Shown here: piece after piece, positions 8,756 to 16,745 of the stretch
Position numbering within the stretch: position 1 is the first letter of the stretch
How the letters are laid out: each line of letters begins with the position of its first letter
Source: Phycicoccus sp.
GTDB taxonomy: Bacteria > Actinomycetota > Actinomycetes > Actinomycetales > Dermatophilaceae
NCBI GenBank assembly: GCA_017993715.1
Contig: JAGOME010000018.1
Span: 1 to 58,569 of the forward strand
Length of the DNA: 58,569 nt
Direction of reading: 5' to 3'
The notes under the pieces: model-generated
What the model saw: only the letters and a program-made list of their open reading frames with translations
What the model was told of the DNA's origin: nothing
Databases searched by the model: none
Translations under genes and position numbers: made by a program

Positions 8756-9305
8756 TGACGTCCTGCACGTGCTCGCCGAGGACTGTGGTCGCGACGCGGA
8801 GATGTTCGTCGACACCATCACCTCGGTCGCCACCGGTGAGCAACCGGAGGCAGCGCTCCCGCTCTGTCTCTTGGCGTTGGCCCAGGTGCAGTTGATGGGC
8901 GCGCGGCTCGGGGCGATGGAGGATGTCGTCCTCGACGAGCGCTTCGAGGCCGACGCTGGGCCTGACGCCGAGATCGAGGAGTTGCGAGACGGGCTCGCGT
9001 TGATGTTCGCCGGCTTGGATGAGTATGCCGACGTCACCGATCCCATGACGGATCCCACTCCCACGACGGGCTCGTTGTCGGGGGATCTCACGGAGATCGC
9101 GTCGTCCCTGGCCCACGGACACGCCCACCTCGTCGCCGGCCGGATCACCGAGGCACTGTGGTGGTGGCAGTTCGACTACCTGGCCGACTGGGGGGAGCGT
9201 GCGGCAGCGGCGATGCGCGCCATTCATGCCCTCGTGGCCCATGTCCGGCTCGATATCGATCCTGATGTCGTGGCTGAGGCTGAGTTCGACGCACTGCACC
9301 CCTGA
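8748..9305 (+). CDS. DUF5063 domain-containing protein
   Basis: The 185-aa acidic cytoplasmic protein overlaps the end of recR by 8 nt and is preceded by a strong AGGAGG eight bases upstream of the ATG. It is mostly helical with a conserved aromatic block [27 protein letters not shown] near the C-terminus, which matches the DUF5063 family found downstream of recR in many actinobacteria. Its role is unknown. Coupling to recR suggests a link to DNA repair or merely a conserved operon. Confidence 0.8.
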   Translation: MPDDVLHVLAEDCGRDAEMFVDTITSVATGEQPEAALPLCLLALAQVQLMGARLGAMEDVVLDERFEADAGPDAEIEELRDGLALMFAGLDEYADVTDPMTDPTPTTGSLSGDLTEIASSLAHGHAHLVAGRITEALWWWQFDYLADWGERAAAAMRAIHALVAHVRLDIDPDVVAEAEFDALHP

Positions 9306-9421
9306 TCGCCTGTAGTCGCTGTCTCTCGAGCCCGGCGGGTGGCGTTGGAACCGGAGCCGGGCACGGCCGATGGTGCGGCCGAAGCGGGACTGACGAGTGC
9401 GGGCCCCGCTGAACGTCGTAT

Positions 9422-9433
9422 CGAATCGATTCG
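9422..9433. repeat. 12-bp perfect palindrome in the lysC leader/promoter region
   Basis: CGAATCGATTCG lies about 90 bp upstream of the lysC -10 box in a 264-nt gap. It could bind a dimeric regulator, but no second copy is seen nearby. Nothing else in this gap was recognised, and no riboswitch consensus was found. Confidence 0.35.
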
Positions 9434-9520
9434 TTTGCCGATAGCCCCCGAGAGAACCGAGGCGAATGCCGGGAGGGGCCCGGGATCCGGGCGCGAACCG
9501 GCTCTGGGCGCGCGCGCTTC

Positions 9521-9526
9521 TAGACT
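9521..9526 (+). promoter_or_regulatory. -10 element TAGACT upstream of lysC
   Basis: TAGACT sits 43 nt upstream of the lysC ATG, giving a short leader. No convincing -35 hexamer is visible in the GC-rich sequence before it. Confidence 0.45.
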
Positions 9527-9569
9527 GGCCCGGTCCTGCACCCCGCACGTCCTCGTTGGAGACCACCTC

Positions 9570-10871
9570 ATGTCCATCGTCGTCCAGAAGTACGGGGGGT
9601 CCTCCCTCTCCGACGCCGACAGCATCAAGCGGGTCGCGCGTCGGATCGCTGACACCAAGAAGGCCGGACACGATGTCGTCGTCGCGGTGTCTGCAATGGG
9701 TGACACGACCGACGAACTGCTCGACCTCGCGGGCGAGGTCAGCCCCGTCCCACCGGCGCGCGAGCTCGACATGCTCATGACGGCAGGGGAGCGGATCTCC
9801 ATGGCGCTGGTCGCCATGGCCATCCATGACACCGGCTACCGGGCCCGGTCCTTCACCGGCAGCCAGGCCGGCGTGATCACGGATGAGGCGCACGGCAAGG
9901 CCAAGATCATCGACGTGACGCCGGGCCGGATCACCGACGCCCTCGAGAAGGGCCACATCGTGATCGTGGCGGGCTTCCAGGGGGTCAGTGCACAGGGCAA
10001 GGAGATCACCACCTTGGGCCGAGGCGGCTCGGACACCACCGCCGTGGCGCTCGCCGCCGCCCTCAAGGCTGACGTGTGTGAGATCTACACCGACGTCGAC
10101 GGGGTGTTCACCGCCGACCCGCGCGTCGTGCCCAGTGCCCGCAAGATTGACCGGATCACCGGCGAGGAAATGCTCGAGCTCGCAGCGGCCGGGTCCAAGG
10201 TCCTACACCTGCGCAGCGTCGAGTATGCGCGGCGCTTCGACATCCCGATCCATGTGCGGTCATCCTTCTCCCACAAGATCGGCACGATCGTCTCCGACCA
10301 GCCCATCTCCCCGGCCCTGGGGATCCCTAACCCTCCCGAAGGAGCCGACGTGGAAGCCCCGATCATCTCCGGAGTCGCGCACGACCGCAGCGAAGCAAAG
10401 GTCACTGTCGTTGGGGTGCCTGACCAGACCGGCAAGGCCGCCCAGATCTTCGAGGCTGTGGCCGCGGCCGGGGTCAACCTCGACATGATCGTCCAGAACG
10501 TGTCGGCGACCGACACCGGCGTCACGGACATCTCGTTCACCCTGCCGATCGCCGAGGGGCAGGCTGCGATGGAGGCCCTGCAGCAGATCCAGGACGAGGT
10601 CGGGTTCGGCTCACTGCAGTACGACGACCAGATCGGCAAGCTCTCGCTCGTCGGCGCGGGGATGCGCTCCAACCCGGGCGTCTCGGCGACCTTCTTCAAG
10701 GCGCTGGCGACGGCGGGGGTCAACATCGAGATGATCTCCACCTCGGAGATTCGGATCTCGGTGATCACGCGCGATGACCTGCTCGACGATGCCGTCCGTG
10801 CGGTGCACACGGCATTCGGGCTGGATTCCACGGAGGGCGACGCCGTCGTCTACGGCGGGACCGGCCGCTAG
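9570..10871 (+). CDS. lysC: aspartate kinase (alpha form; contains internal beta start)
   Basis: The 433-aa enzyme phosphorylates aspartate at the head of the lysine/threonine/methionine pathway. The N-terminus [20 protein letters not shown] is the kinase signature. The middle has [16 protein letters not shown] and the substrate loop [13 protein letters not shown]. The C-terminal third holds two ACT domains for feedback control (for example [16 protein letters not shown] and [18 protein letters not shown]). An in-frame GTG at 10350, seven bases after AAGGAG, is the likely start of the regulatory beta subunit, as in Corynebacterium and Bacillus. The next gene in the pathway order, asd, follows after 93 nt. 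Confidence 0.95.
   Translation: MSIVVQKYGGSSLSDADSIKRVARRIADTKKAGHDVVVAVSAMGDTTDELLDLAGEVSPVPPARELDMLMTAGERISMALVAMAIHDTGYRARSFTGSQAGVITDEAHGKAKIIDVTPGRITDALEKGHIVIVAGFQGVSAQGKEITTLGRGGSDTTAVALAAALKADVCEIYTDVDGVFTADPRVVPSARKIDRITGEEMLELAAAGSKVLHLRSVEYARRFDIPIHVRSSFSHKIGTIVSDQPISPALGIPNPPEGADVEAPIISGVAHDRSEAKVTVVGVPDQTGKAAQIFEAVAAAGVNLDMIVQNVSATDTGVTDISFTLPIAEGQAAMEALQQIQDEVGFGSLQYDDQIGKLSLVGAGMRSNPGVSATFFKALATAGVNIEMISTSEIRISVITRDDLLDDAVRAVHTAFGLDSTEGDAVVYGGTGR
10350..10871 (+). other. lysC: internal translation start for the aspartokinase beta subunit
   Basis: AAGGAG at 10339-10344 is followed by a GTG at 10350 in frame with lysC. Translation from here gives a 173-aa protein containing only the ACT regulatory domains. 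Overlapping alpha/beta aspartokinase genes are established in related bacteria; use of this site here is inferred from the well-placed ribosome-binding sequence. Confidence 0.6.
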
Positions 10872-10964
10872 GGCCTTCGCGGTCGGTCGGCGTCGCGAGG
10901 ACGTCATGATCGGCGGGCGGTGGGGTACGGTCGAGGAGTCACGTGTCCGCGTCCGGGTGAGGTT

Positions 10965-12047
10965 ATGAGGCACAAGTTGGGTCGCCGACCCACGTTGGCC
11001 GTGGTTGGCGCCACGGGGGCCGTCGGGCGAGTGCTGCTGGACGTCCTGCCGACCCGTCCCGATTTCTGGGGTGCGCTGCGCCTCGCCGCCGCCGACGAGG
11101 ATGTCGGCGCGGTGGTGCGCGTCGGAGGATCCTCCTATGCCGTCCAGGCGCTCACGGAGGACTTCTTCACCGACGTTGACATCGCCCTGTTCGACCTCCC
11201 CCCGTCGATGACCCCCGCGTGGGTCGACGTGGCAACGGCCCGGGGGGTGTTGGTCGTCGACAACTCCACGGCCTTCCGGATGGACCCGGACGTCCCGCTC
11301 GTCGTGCCCGAGGTGAATGCCGCCGCGGTGCATGCCCGGCCCAAGGGCATCGTCGCGTCCCCCGGAGCCACGGTCATGACGATGATTGATGTGCTGGCGA
11401 CCCTGCATGCCGGCTGGCAGCTCGAGGAGCTCGTCGTCACAACCTTTCAAGCGGCGTCGGGCCTGGGGCGGCGCGGGATGAACCGGCTCTACGACGAGAT
11501 CGGCGTCGTCGCCAAGGATCGCTCGCTCGGGCAGCGCACGGGCGATGTCCGCCGTGCGGTGGAAAGTGAGCTCGGGCCCGGGCCGTTCCCGGGGCCACTG
11601 GCGCTGAATATCGTGCCGATGTGCGGGGCGGCGCTGGAGTCCGGGTGGACCAGCGAGGAGGAGAAGGTGCGTTCGGAGACGCGCAAGATCCTCGGCATTC
11701 CGACGCTCAAGGTCGTGGCCACCTGTGTCCGGGTCCCGGTCATCTCCAGTCACTCAATGAACGTTCACGCCCGGTTTGCGCGCCGGATTACCGTCGATCG
11801 GGCGCGTCAGGCCTTCATCGAGACGCCGATGGTCGTCGTCCTGGACGACCTCGAGCACGACGAGTTCCCCATGCCCGCCGATGTCGTCGGCGCCGACCCG
11901 CGCTTCGTCGGGCGGATCAGGCAGACGCCCGATCTGCCGCACTCGATCGACTTCTTCGTCTCCGGCGACAACCTGCGCAAGGGCGCCGCGCTCAACATGC
12001 TCCAAACGGCCGAGCTGCTCTCCGAGTCCAGCGAGCCGACCGACTAA
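10965..12047 (+). CDS. asd: aspartate-semialdehyde dehydrogenase homologue lacking the catalytic cysteine
   Basis: The 360-aa product aligns by eye with Asd along its length. It has GATGAVGRVLLDVL at the NADP site, VVDNSTAFRMDPDVPLVVPEVN, the conserved glutamate region EEEKVRSETRKILGIP, and TCVRVPVISSHS with the substrate arginine and the active-site histidine. Where family members read NPNCTT, this protein reads SPGATV (residues 132-137), so the nucleophilic cysteine is Ala135 (codon GCC at 11367-11369). That is not a single-base error. The start ATG follows GTGAGG. Its position after lysC suggests an ancestral role in lysine/threonine synthesis, but it cannot use the standard thioester mechanism. 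Confidence 0.8.
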   Translation: MRHKLGRRPTLAVVGATGAVGRVLLDVLPTRPDFWGALRLAAADEDVGAVVRVGGSSYAVQALTEDFFTDVDIALFDLPPSMTPAWVDVATARGVLVVDNSTAFRMDPDVPLVVPEVNAAAVHARPKGIVASPGATVMTMIDVLATLHAGWQLEELVVTTFQAASGLGRRGMNRLYDEIGVVAKDRSLGQRTGDVRRAVESELGPGPFPGPLALNIVPMCGAALESGWTSEEEKVRSETRKILGIPTLKVVATCVRVPVISSHSMNVHARFARRITVDRARQAFIETPMVVVLDDLEHDEFPMPADVVGADPRFVGRIRQTPDLPHSIDFFVSGDNLRKGAALNMLQTAELLSESSEPTD

Positions 12048-12259
12048 GGCTCCGGCCCCTCGCTCTGGGGGTATCCAGGTCACGACCTGATCCCGATAGC
12101 GACACAATCAGCTGTGACTGACGTGGCAGGTGTGACTTATGGGGCAGAATAGAACCCATGTAATTCACGGGTCGAGGACGACTCGATCGACGGCTGGAGA
12201 CGTGTGATGCGCGCGGGTGCGCGGCATTCATGGGTGTGACTGGCGCGAAAGGGTCAGAT

Positions 12260-13249
12260 GTGGGCAAGACCGGACAGGAGAGCGGACGTCGCCGTCCGTG
12301 GCGACGACTGAGCACGATGGACTCCGCCATGGGGCGGCGAGTGCATGTCGTCCGTACGTTCTGGAGACGCCACGTCAGTGATCGAGCCGTCGCGCAGGAG
12401 GCCCTGACCGATGAACAGCGGTGGCGCCGCCACCAGATCAGGCAGATCGCTGTCCTGATCACGCTCCCCGCGATCCTCATCGGCACCGGCAGCATTGCGG
12501 CCGCCTGGAGCGTGGGCCTCATGCATCACGTACCGGCTCCGCAGTGCGTGCCCGTCGTGGTGGATGCTCCGGCCCGCGACGCCTTTCAGATCCGCGTCCT
12601 GAACGGGTCCGGGGTGTCTGGCGCGGCGGCCTATGTCAGCAAGGAGTTGGGCAAGCGGGGCTTCGTCGTGGTCGAGGCCTCGACGGCTCCGACCGACATC
12701 TACGTGCGTGGACCGGCCAGGATCTTCCACGGCCCTGACTCCCTTGACCCGGCGCTCCTGCTCGCCCAGCAGATCGACGGAGCTGAGTTGACCGACGACG
12801 GCCGGACCGGCGTGGTGCTGACGATGGTGCTGGGCGCCGGGTATGCCGACCTGGTCCCCGCGCCCGACCCCGTGCCCCCGGTTCCGGCCGAGGTCCAGGT
12901 CAATGTCTGGAACACCACGTGGCACGAGGGCCTGGCGGCGAGTGCAGGTGCTGATCTCGCTGCTCGAGGCTTCGTCATCGTCGGCACCGGCAATGACCCC
13001 CAGAACGGCTTCTTGCCCGACGACGTGGCGGTGATCCGCTATGGACCCGAAGGGGAGTTGGCCGCCAAACTGCTGTCGGAACAGGTGACCGGGGTCCGAT
13101 TGACAGAGGACGCCCGTGCGGGAGCGACGGTCGATCTCGTGCTGGGCAACAACTACACGACGCTGCGGCCCGCGGCCGACATCCCGCCGGTGCCGCCGCG
13201 TAAGCCGGTGCCCAAGGCGACGGTCAGTCGGCCCTGCACGCCGAGTTGA
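12260..13249 (+). CDS. membrane-anchored protein with two LytR C-terminal (LytR_C) domains
   Basis: The 329-aa product has a basic N-terminal cytoplasmic tail, one membrane helix (IAVLITLPAILIGTGSIAAAW, about residues 62-82) and then two repeated extracytoplasmic modules. Both modules begin with an 'IRVLNGSG'-like or 'VNVWNTTW' strand and continue with helix-GF-IV patterns, the LytR_C fold found fused to LCP cell-wall ligases. No LCP catalytic domain is present. The GTG at 12260 is chosen because GAAAGGG lies six bases upstream; an ATG at 12230 in frame is less well supported. A role in envelope glycopolymer attachment is inference. Confidence 0.75.
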   Translation: MGKTGQESGRRRPWRRLSTMDSAMGRRVHVVRTFWRRHVSDRAVAQEALTDEQRWRRHQIRQIAVLITLPAILIGTGSIAAAWSVGLMHHVPAPQCVPVVVDAPARDAFQIRVLNGSGVSGAAAYVSKELGKRGFVVVEASTAPTDIYVRGPARIFHGPDSLDPALLLAQQIDGAELTDDGRTGVVLTMVLGAGYADLVPAPDPVPPVPAEVQVNVWNTTWHEGLAASAGADLAARGFVIVGTGNDPQNGFLPDDVAVIRYGPEGELAAKLLSEQVTGVRLTEDARAGATVDLVLGNNYTTLRPAADIPPVPPRKPVPKATVSRPCTPS

Positions 13250-13391
13250 TCCGCCAGCCTTGCGGGCGGCGCCCCCATTGACGGCCCGAATGCCGTTCGC
13301 GGCCTGCTCGTGTTCCGGACCGAGCGGCACGGGCCGGGTTGGCAGGGAAGAATGGCCGTGACCGAGACCACCTAGCCAAGGACTGCTTGAA

Positions 13392-14591
13392 ATGACGGTC
13401 AAGACCGTAGCCATGCTCACCGCCGGCGGACTCGCCCCGTGTCTGTCCTCCGCGGTTGGGGGACTCATCGAGCGCTACTCGCAGGTTGCGCCGGACGTGC
13501 GCATCATCGCCTACGTCGACGGCTATGCCGGCCTGCTCACCGGCCGCTTCGTCGAGGTGACGCCGGAGGTGCGTGAGCAGGCCCACCTGCTGCACCTGCG
13601 TGGAGGGTCGCCGATCGGCAACTCCCGCGTGAAGCTGACCAATGTCGCCGACTGCGTCAAGCGCGGCCTGGTGCAGGAGGGTCAGGACCCGTTGCATGTC
13701 GCTGCCGAGCAGCTGACCAAGGACGGCGTCGACGTCCTGCACACCATCGGTGGTGACGACACCAACACCACGGCGGCCGACCTCGCGGCATTCCTGCTCG
13801 AGAACGGCTACCCGCTGACTGTCGTCGGGCTGCCCAAGACGATCGACAACGACGTCGTCCCGATCCGCCAGACCCTGGGGGCGTGGACCGCCGCGGAGCA
13901 GGGCTCGATCTACGCCCAGAACATCATTGCCGAGCACACGAGCAACCCGCGGATGCTCATCATCCACGAGGTCATGGGTCGCGCCTGTGGCTGGCTGACT
14001 GCGGAGACGGCTCGCCGATACCACCAGTGGGTGGCCGAGCAGGACTTCGTCGAGGGCTTCGTCGACCCGCGCGCGGCGTGGGACGTGCACGCGGTGTTCG
14101 TCCCCGAGGACCACATCGACCTTGATGCCGAGGCCACCCGGCTGCGCGCGGTCATGGACGAGCTCGGGTGCGTCAACATCTTCCTCAGCGAGGGCGCCGG
14201 CGTGGCGGACATCGTCGAGCAGATGAAGGCTGCCGGCCAGGAGGTCCCGATCGACCCATTCGGGCACGTGCAGCTGGACAAGGTCAACCCGGGTGCCTGG
14301 TTCGCCAAGCAGTTCGCAGAGCGGGTCGGCGCCGAGAAGACCATGGTGCAGAAGTCCGGCTACTTCGCCCGGTCAGCGGCGGCCAATGCCGAGGACCTGG
14401 CCCTGATCAAGCAGTGCACCGACCTCGCGGTCGATGCGGCGCTCCGTGGCGAGTCCGGTGTCATCGGCGAGGACGAGGAGCGGGGCAACGAGCTGCGCCC
14501 GATCGAGTTCCCCCGGATCAAGGGCCACAAGAAGTTCGACACCTCCGTCGACTGGTTCGGCCAGCTCAAGGCCTCGATCGGTCAGGGCTGA
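13392..14591 (+). CDS. pyrophosphate-dependent 6-phosphofructokinase
   Basis: The 399-aa enzyme phosphorylates fructose-6-phosphate. It contains the N-terminal LTAGGLAPCLSSAVGGL loop, the GGDDTNTTA motif, and the catalytic PKTIDNDV. Asp in the GGDD position and the following lysine of PKTIDND are the established markers for pyrophosphate rather than ATP as donor. Later blocks EVMGRACGWL and SEGAGVAD also fit. The start ATG is preceded by AAGGA. Two hairpins follow the stop. The reaction is reversible, so the enzyme may work in glycolysis or gluconeogenesis. Confidence 0.93.
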   Translation: MTVKTVAMLTAGGLAPCLSSAVGGLIERYSQVAPDVRIIAYVDGYAGLLTGRFVEVTPEVREQAHLLHLRGGSPIGNSRVKLTNVADCVKRGLVQEGQDPLHVAAEQLTKDGVDVLHTIGGDDTNTTAADLAAFLLENGYPLTVVGLPKTIDNDVVPIRQTLGAWTAAEQGSIYAQNIIAEHTSNPRMLIIHEVMGRACGWLTAETARRYHQWVAEQDFVEGFVDPRAAWDVHAVFVPEDHIDLDAEATRLRAVMDELGCVNIFLSEGAGVADIVEQMKAAGQEVPIDPFGHVQLDKVNPGAWFAKQFAERVGAEKTMVQKSGYFARSAAANAEDLALIKQCTDLAVDAALRGESGVIGEDEERGNELRPIEFPRIKGHKKFDTSVDWFGQLKASIGQG

Positions 14592-14601
14592 CCTGCTGTT
14601 G

Positions 14602-14619
14602 GCCCGGTCCTGACCGGGC
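14602..14619 (+). terminator. short hairpin after the phosphofructokinase gene
   Basis: GCCCGGTC and GACCGGGC form a perfect 8-bp stem with a two-base loop 10 nt after the stop codon. There is no U-tract. Confidence 0.5.
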
Positions 14620-14651
14620 GCTAGGACGCGGGACTCCCGCTGGCCCTGCGA

Positions 14652-14710
14652 CGACATGACGTGACGCGCCGACGAATCCTCCGGATTCGTCGGCGCGTCA
14701 CGTCATGTCG
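14652..14710. terminator. 28-bp perfect inverted repeat with 3-nt loop (bidirectional terminator)
   Basis: Bases 14652-14679 are the exact reverse complement of 14683-14710, with loop TCC. The structure lies between the convergent phosphofructokinase gene and the small membrane-protein gene, so it can act on both transcripts. No run of T follows on either strand. Confidence 0.75.
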
Positions 14711-14762
14711 ACCCGGTTGGTGCAGGATCGGTTGGCGGGCCAGCGGCGCGTTGCTGCTGGGA

Positions 14763-15059
14763 TTAGTCTTCGTCGCCCTTGGCTGCCTGCCACCGTCCAG
14801 CGAGGACGACCGTGGCGGCCGCGAGTATCCCAACCCCGGCGACCTGCAGGCCCAGCAGGCTGCTGCCGGTGCGGTCCAGGGGGGCGCTGTGGGCCGAAGC
14901 GGCCACGGGGGCCACGCCGAGCCAGGCATCTGAGCCGCTGGCTTGCGCCACGGGAAGGAAGAGGGCGCCGATCGCGGGGAGGAAGCCAGCGGCGACCCAG
15001 GCGGTCAGACGTGACCCGACCAGCGACCCGCGCTGCTCGGGGGCGCGTCCTTGGCTCAT
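14763..15059 (-). CDS. small membrane protein, two transmembrane segments
   Basis: The 98-aa protein has two hydrophobic segments. The first is AWVAAGFLPAIGALFLPVAQA (about residues 20-40), which could be a signal or anchor. The second is LLGLQVAGVGILAAATVVLAG (about 68-88), followed by a short charged tail. The sequence LDRTGSS before the second segment loosely recalls an LPxTG sortase signal but lacks the proline, so sorting is not claimed. The upstream region is unusually A/T-rich and holds a palindrome. The family was not recognised. Confidence 0.6.
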   Translation of the reverse strand: MSQGRAPEQRGSLVGSRLTAWVAAGFLPAIGALFLPVAQASGSDAWLGVAPVAASAHSAPLDRTGSSLLGLQVAGVGILAAATVVLAGRWQAAKGDED

Positions 15060-15196
15060 GTCGGCTCCAGTCCCAGCGCGTCACGGGTTCCACCAAAGGG
15101 TGGCCGTGCGGTCCGGGGCGCTGCGTGGTGACGCCCACTCCCCGTTCCTGAGAGACAACTGTGGCCAAAGAACCCCAAAAGGTCAAGAAAAAGTAA

Positions 15197-15213
15197 ATAA
15201 TCTCTCTGATTAT
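15197..15213. promoter_or_regulatory. operator-like palindrome ATAATC-N5-GATTAT
   Basis: A perfect 6+6 bp inverted repeat of almost pure A/T sits in a GC-rich genome, about 140 nt upstream of the small membrane-protein gene on the minus strand and just past the flavoprotein gene's stop. A TTGACC -35-like hexamer on the minus strand lies about 12 nt further towards the gene. Confidence 0.45.
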
Positions 15214-15236
15214 GGGAAGGGGCGGGCGGCGAGAGG

Positions 15237-16685
15237 CTAGCTCTCGTCGGGCAGGAGGACGCCGGGGTTGAGGATCCCGAGGGGGTCAAGCGACTGCTTG
15301 AGTGCGCGCATGACCGACCATTCGACGGGGCTCTTGAGCGCCCTCGCGCCCGCGCGCTTGGTGCGGCCCAGGCCGTGCTCGGCGCTGATGCTGCCGCCCC
15401 GGCGGGCGACCTCATCCACGACGATCGCCGTCAGTCCCGGAGCCGCCGCGGCCCAATCGCCAGGCTGGATGGTCCTCGGGGCGCCGAGGTTGTAGTGCAG
15501 GTTGCCATCTCCGACGTGGCCGAAAGGTGCCACCCTGACACCCGGGAGCGCCGCGCGCAGTCGGATCTGCGTCGACTCCACGAAGTCCGGGATCTGCGGG
15601 ATCGGCACCGCGATGTCGTGCTTCAGGCTGGGCCCGGCTCGCCGCTCACCCTCGGGGATGCCTTCGCGCAGAGCCCACAGCTGTGACCTGACGTCACGAG
15701 TCGTCGCCGGCACGGCATCCAGGAGGATGCCGTCGGTCAGGGCCGCGTCGAGGATCGACTCAAGCGTGGTCTCGACGGTTGGCTTTGTGTCAGCCAGCTC
15801 CACAAGCCCATACCAAGAGTGCCTGTGGGAGAACGGATCTCGGGCTCCTGCCTGGGTGGCCAGGACCGGCTCGAGGGCCGCGCGAGAGATGAGCTCGAAT
15901 GCCGTGAGGGTGCCCCCGGCGGCCTCGCGGAGCCGCCCGAGCAGCGACAGGGCAGAGGTGACGTCGGGGAGCGCGACCAGGGCCGTGGCCCGCCAGGGAG
16001 TGGGTGGGGACAGGCCCAGCGTCGCCGCGGTGATGATCCCGAGCGTCCCCTCGGATCCGACGAAGAGGCCGGTGAGGTGGTAGCCCGTGTTGTCTTTGCG
16101 CAGCGAGCGCAGGCCATCCCAGATACGTCCATCGGCAAGGACGACTTCAAGCCCGAGCACGAGATCTCGGGCCATGCCGTACCGCAGGACGGCCGTGCCC
16201 CCAGCATTCGTGGCCAGGTTGCCCCCGATGGTGCAGCTACCCTGCGAGGCCAGCGACAGCGGCAACAGGCGACCTGCCTCAGCGGCCGCCCGCTGAGCAT
16301 CGGCGAGGACCACGCCTGCCTCGACCGTCATCGTGTCGCCGATGGCATCGATGGCCCTGACTGCGCGCATTCGACTGAGCGACAACACGACCTGGGTACC
16401 TGACGCGTCGGGAGTCCCTCCGCCGGAGAGGCCGGTATGGCCGCCCTGGGCCACGGTGCTGACGCCCGCCTGGGCGCACAGGCTGACCGCCGCCGACACC
16501 TGCGCCGTCGAGGACGGCCGCAGCACCGCCGCAGCCATGCCGCGTACCTGTCCGGTCCAGTCGGTTTCGTAGGCCGTCAGATCCGCTGGGCGGGTCAGGA
16601 CCCCACTCGCGCCGAGGGCGCGCTCCAACGCCGCGCGCAACCCGGGGGACAGGCCGGGCGTGGCGGCATTCGGGATCGACTCCAC
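15237..16685 (-). CDS. FAD-binding oxidoreductase, GlcD/D-lactate dehydrogenase type
   Basis: The 482-aa flavoprotein has the PCMH-type FAD domain: VAQGGHTGLSGGGTPDASG (about residues 80-98) and LASQGSCTIGGNLATNAGG (about 166-184). The C-terminal FAD-oxidase domain ends with VAPFGHVGDGNLHYN and SAEHGLGRTKR. These features define the D-2-hydroxyacid dehydrogenase family (D-lactate, glycolate or 2-hydroxyglutarate). No signal peptide is seen; such enzymes are cytoplasmic or bound at the inner membrane face. The GTG start follows a purine-rich GAGAGGGAG. It is next to the rhamnose regulon, whose end product is lactate, but it is outside the operon, so a joint role is only a suggestion. Confidence 0.85.
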   Translation of the reverse strand: MESIPNAATPGLSPGLRAALERALGASGVLTRPADLTAYETDWTGQVRGMAAAVLRPSSTAQVSAAVSLCAQAGVSTVAQGGHTGLSGGGTPDASGTQVVLSLSRMRAVRAIDAIGDTMTVEAGVVLADAQRAAAEAGRLLPLSLASQGSCTIGGNLATNAGGTAVLRYGMARDLVLGLEVVLADGRIWDGLRSLRKDNTGYHLTGLFVGSEGTLGIITAATLGLSPPTPWRATALVALPDVTSALSLLGRLREAAGGTLTAFELISRAALEPVLATQAGARDPFSHRHSWYGLVELADTKPTVETTLESILDAALTDGILLDAVPATTRDVRSQLWALREGIPEGERRAGPSLKHDIAVPIPQIPDFVESTQIRLRAALPGVRVAPFGHVGDGNLHYNLGAPRTIQPGDWAAAAPGLTAIVVDEVARRGGSISAEHGLGRTKRAGARALKSPVEWSVMRALKQSLDPLGILNPGVLLPDES

Positions 16686-16745
16686 TGTGGCATTCTCCCT
16701 CTCCGACCTCTGGTCATCCCGAGGGTCACGAGACCCTCGCCCTGC

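Noticed and set aside
9306-9569. possible lysine riboswitch upstream of lysC
   Set aside because: The 264-nt gap shows no L-box-like conserved elements; a -10 box and a 12-bp palindrome are the only signals seen.
14763-15059. sortase-anchored surface protein
   Set aside because: The motif before the last hydrophobic segment is LDRTG, lacking the proline of LPxTG, and no sortase gene is nearby.
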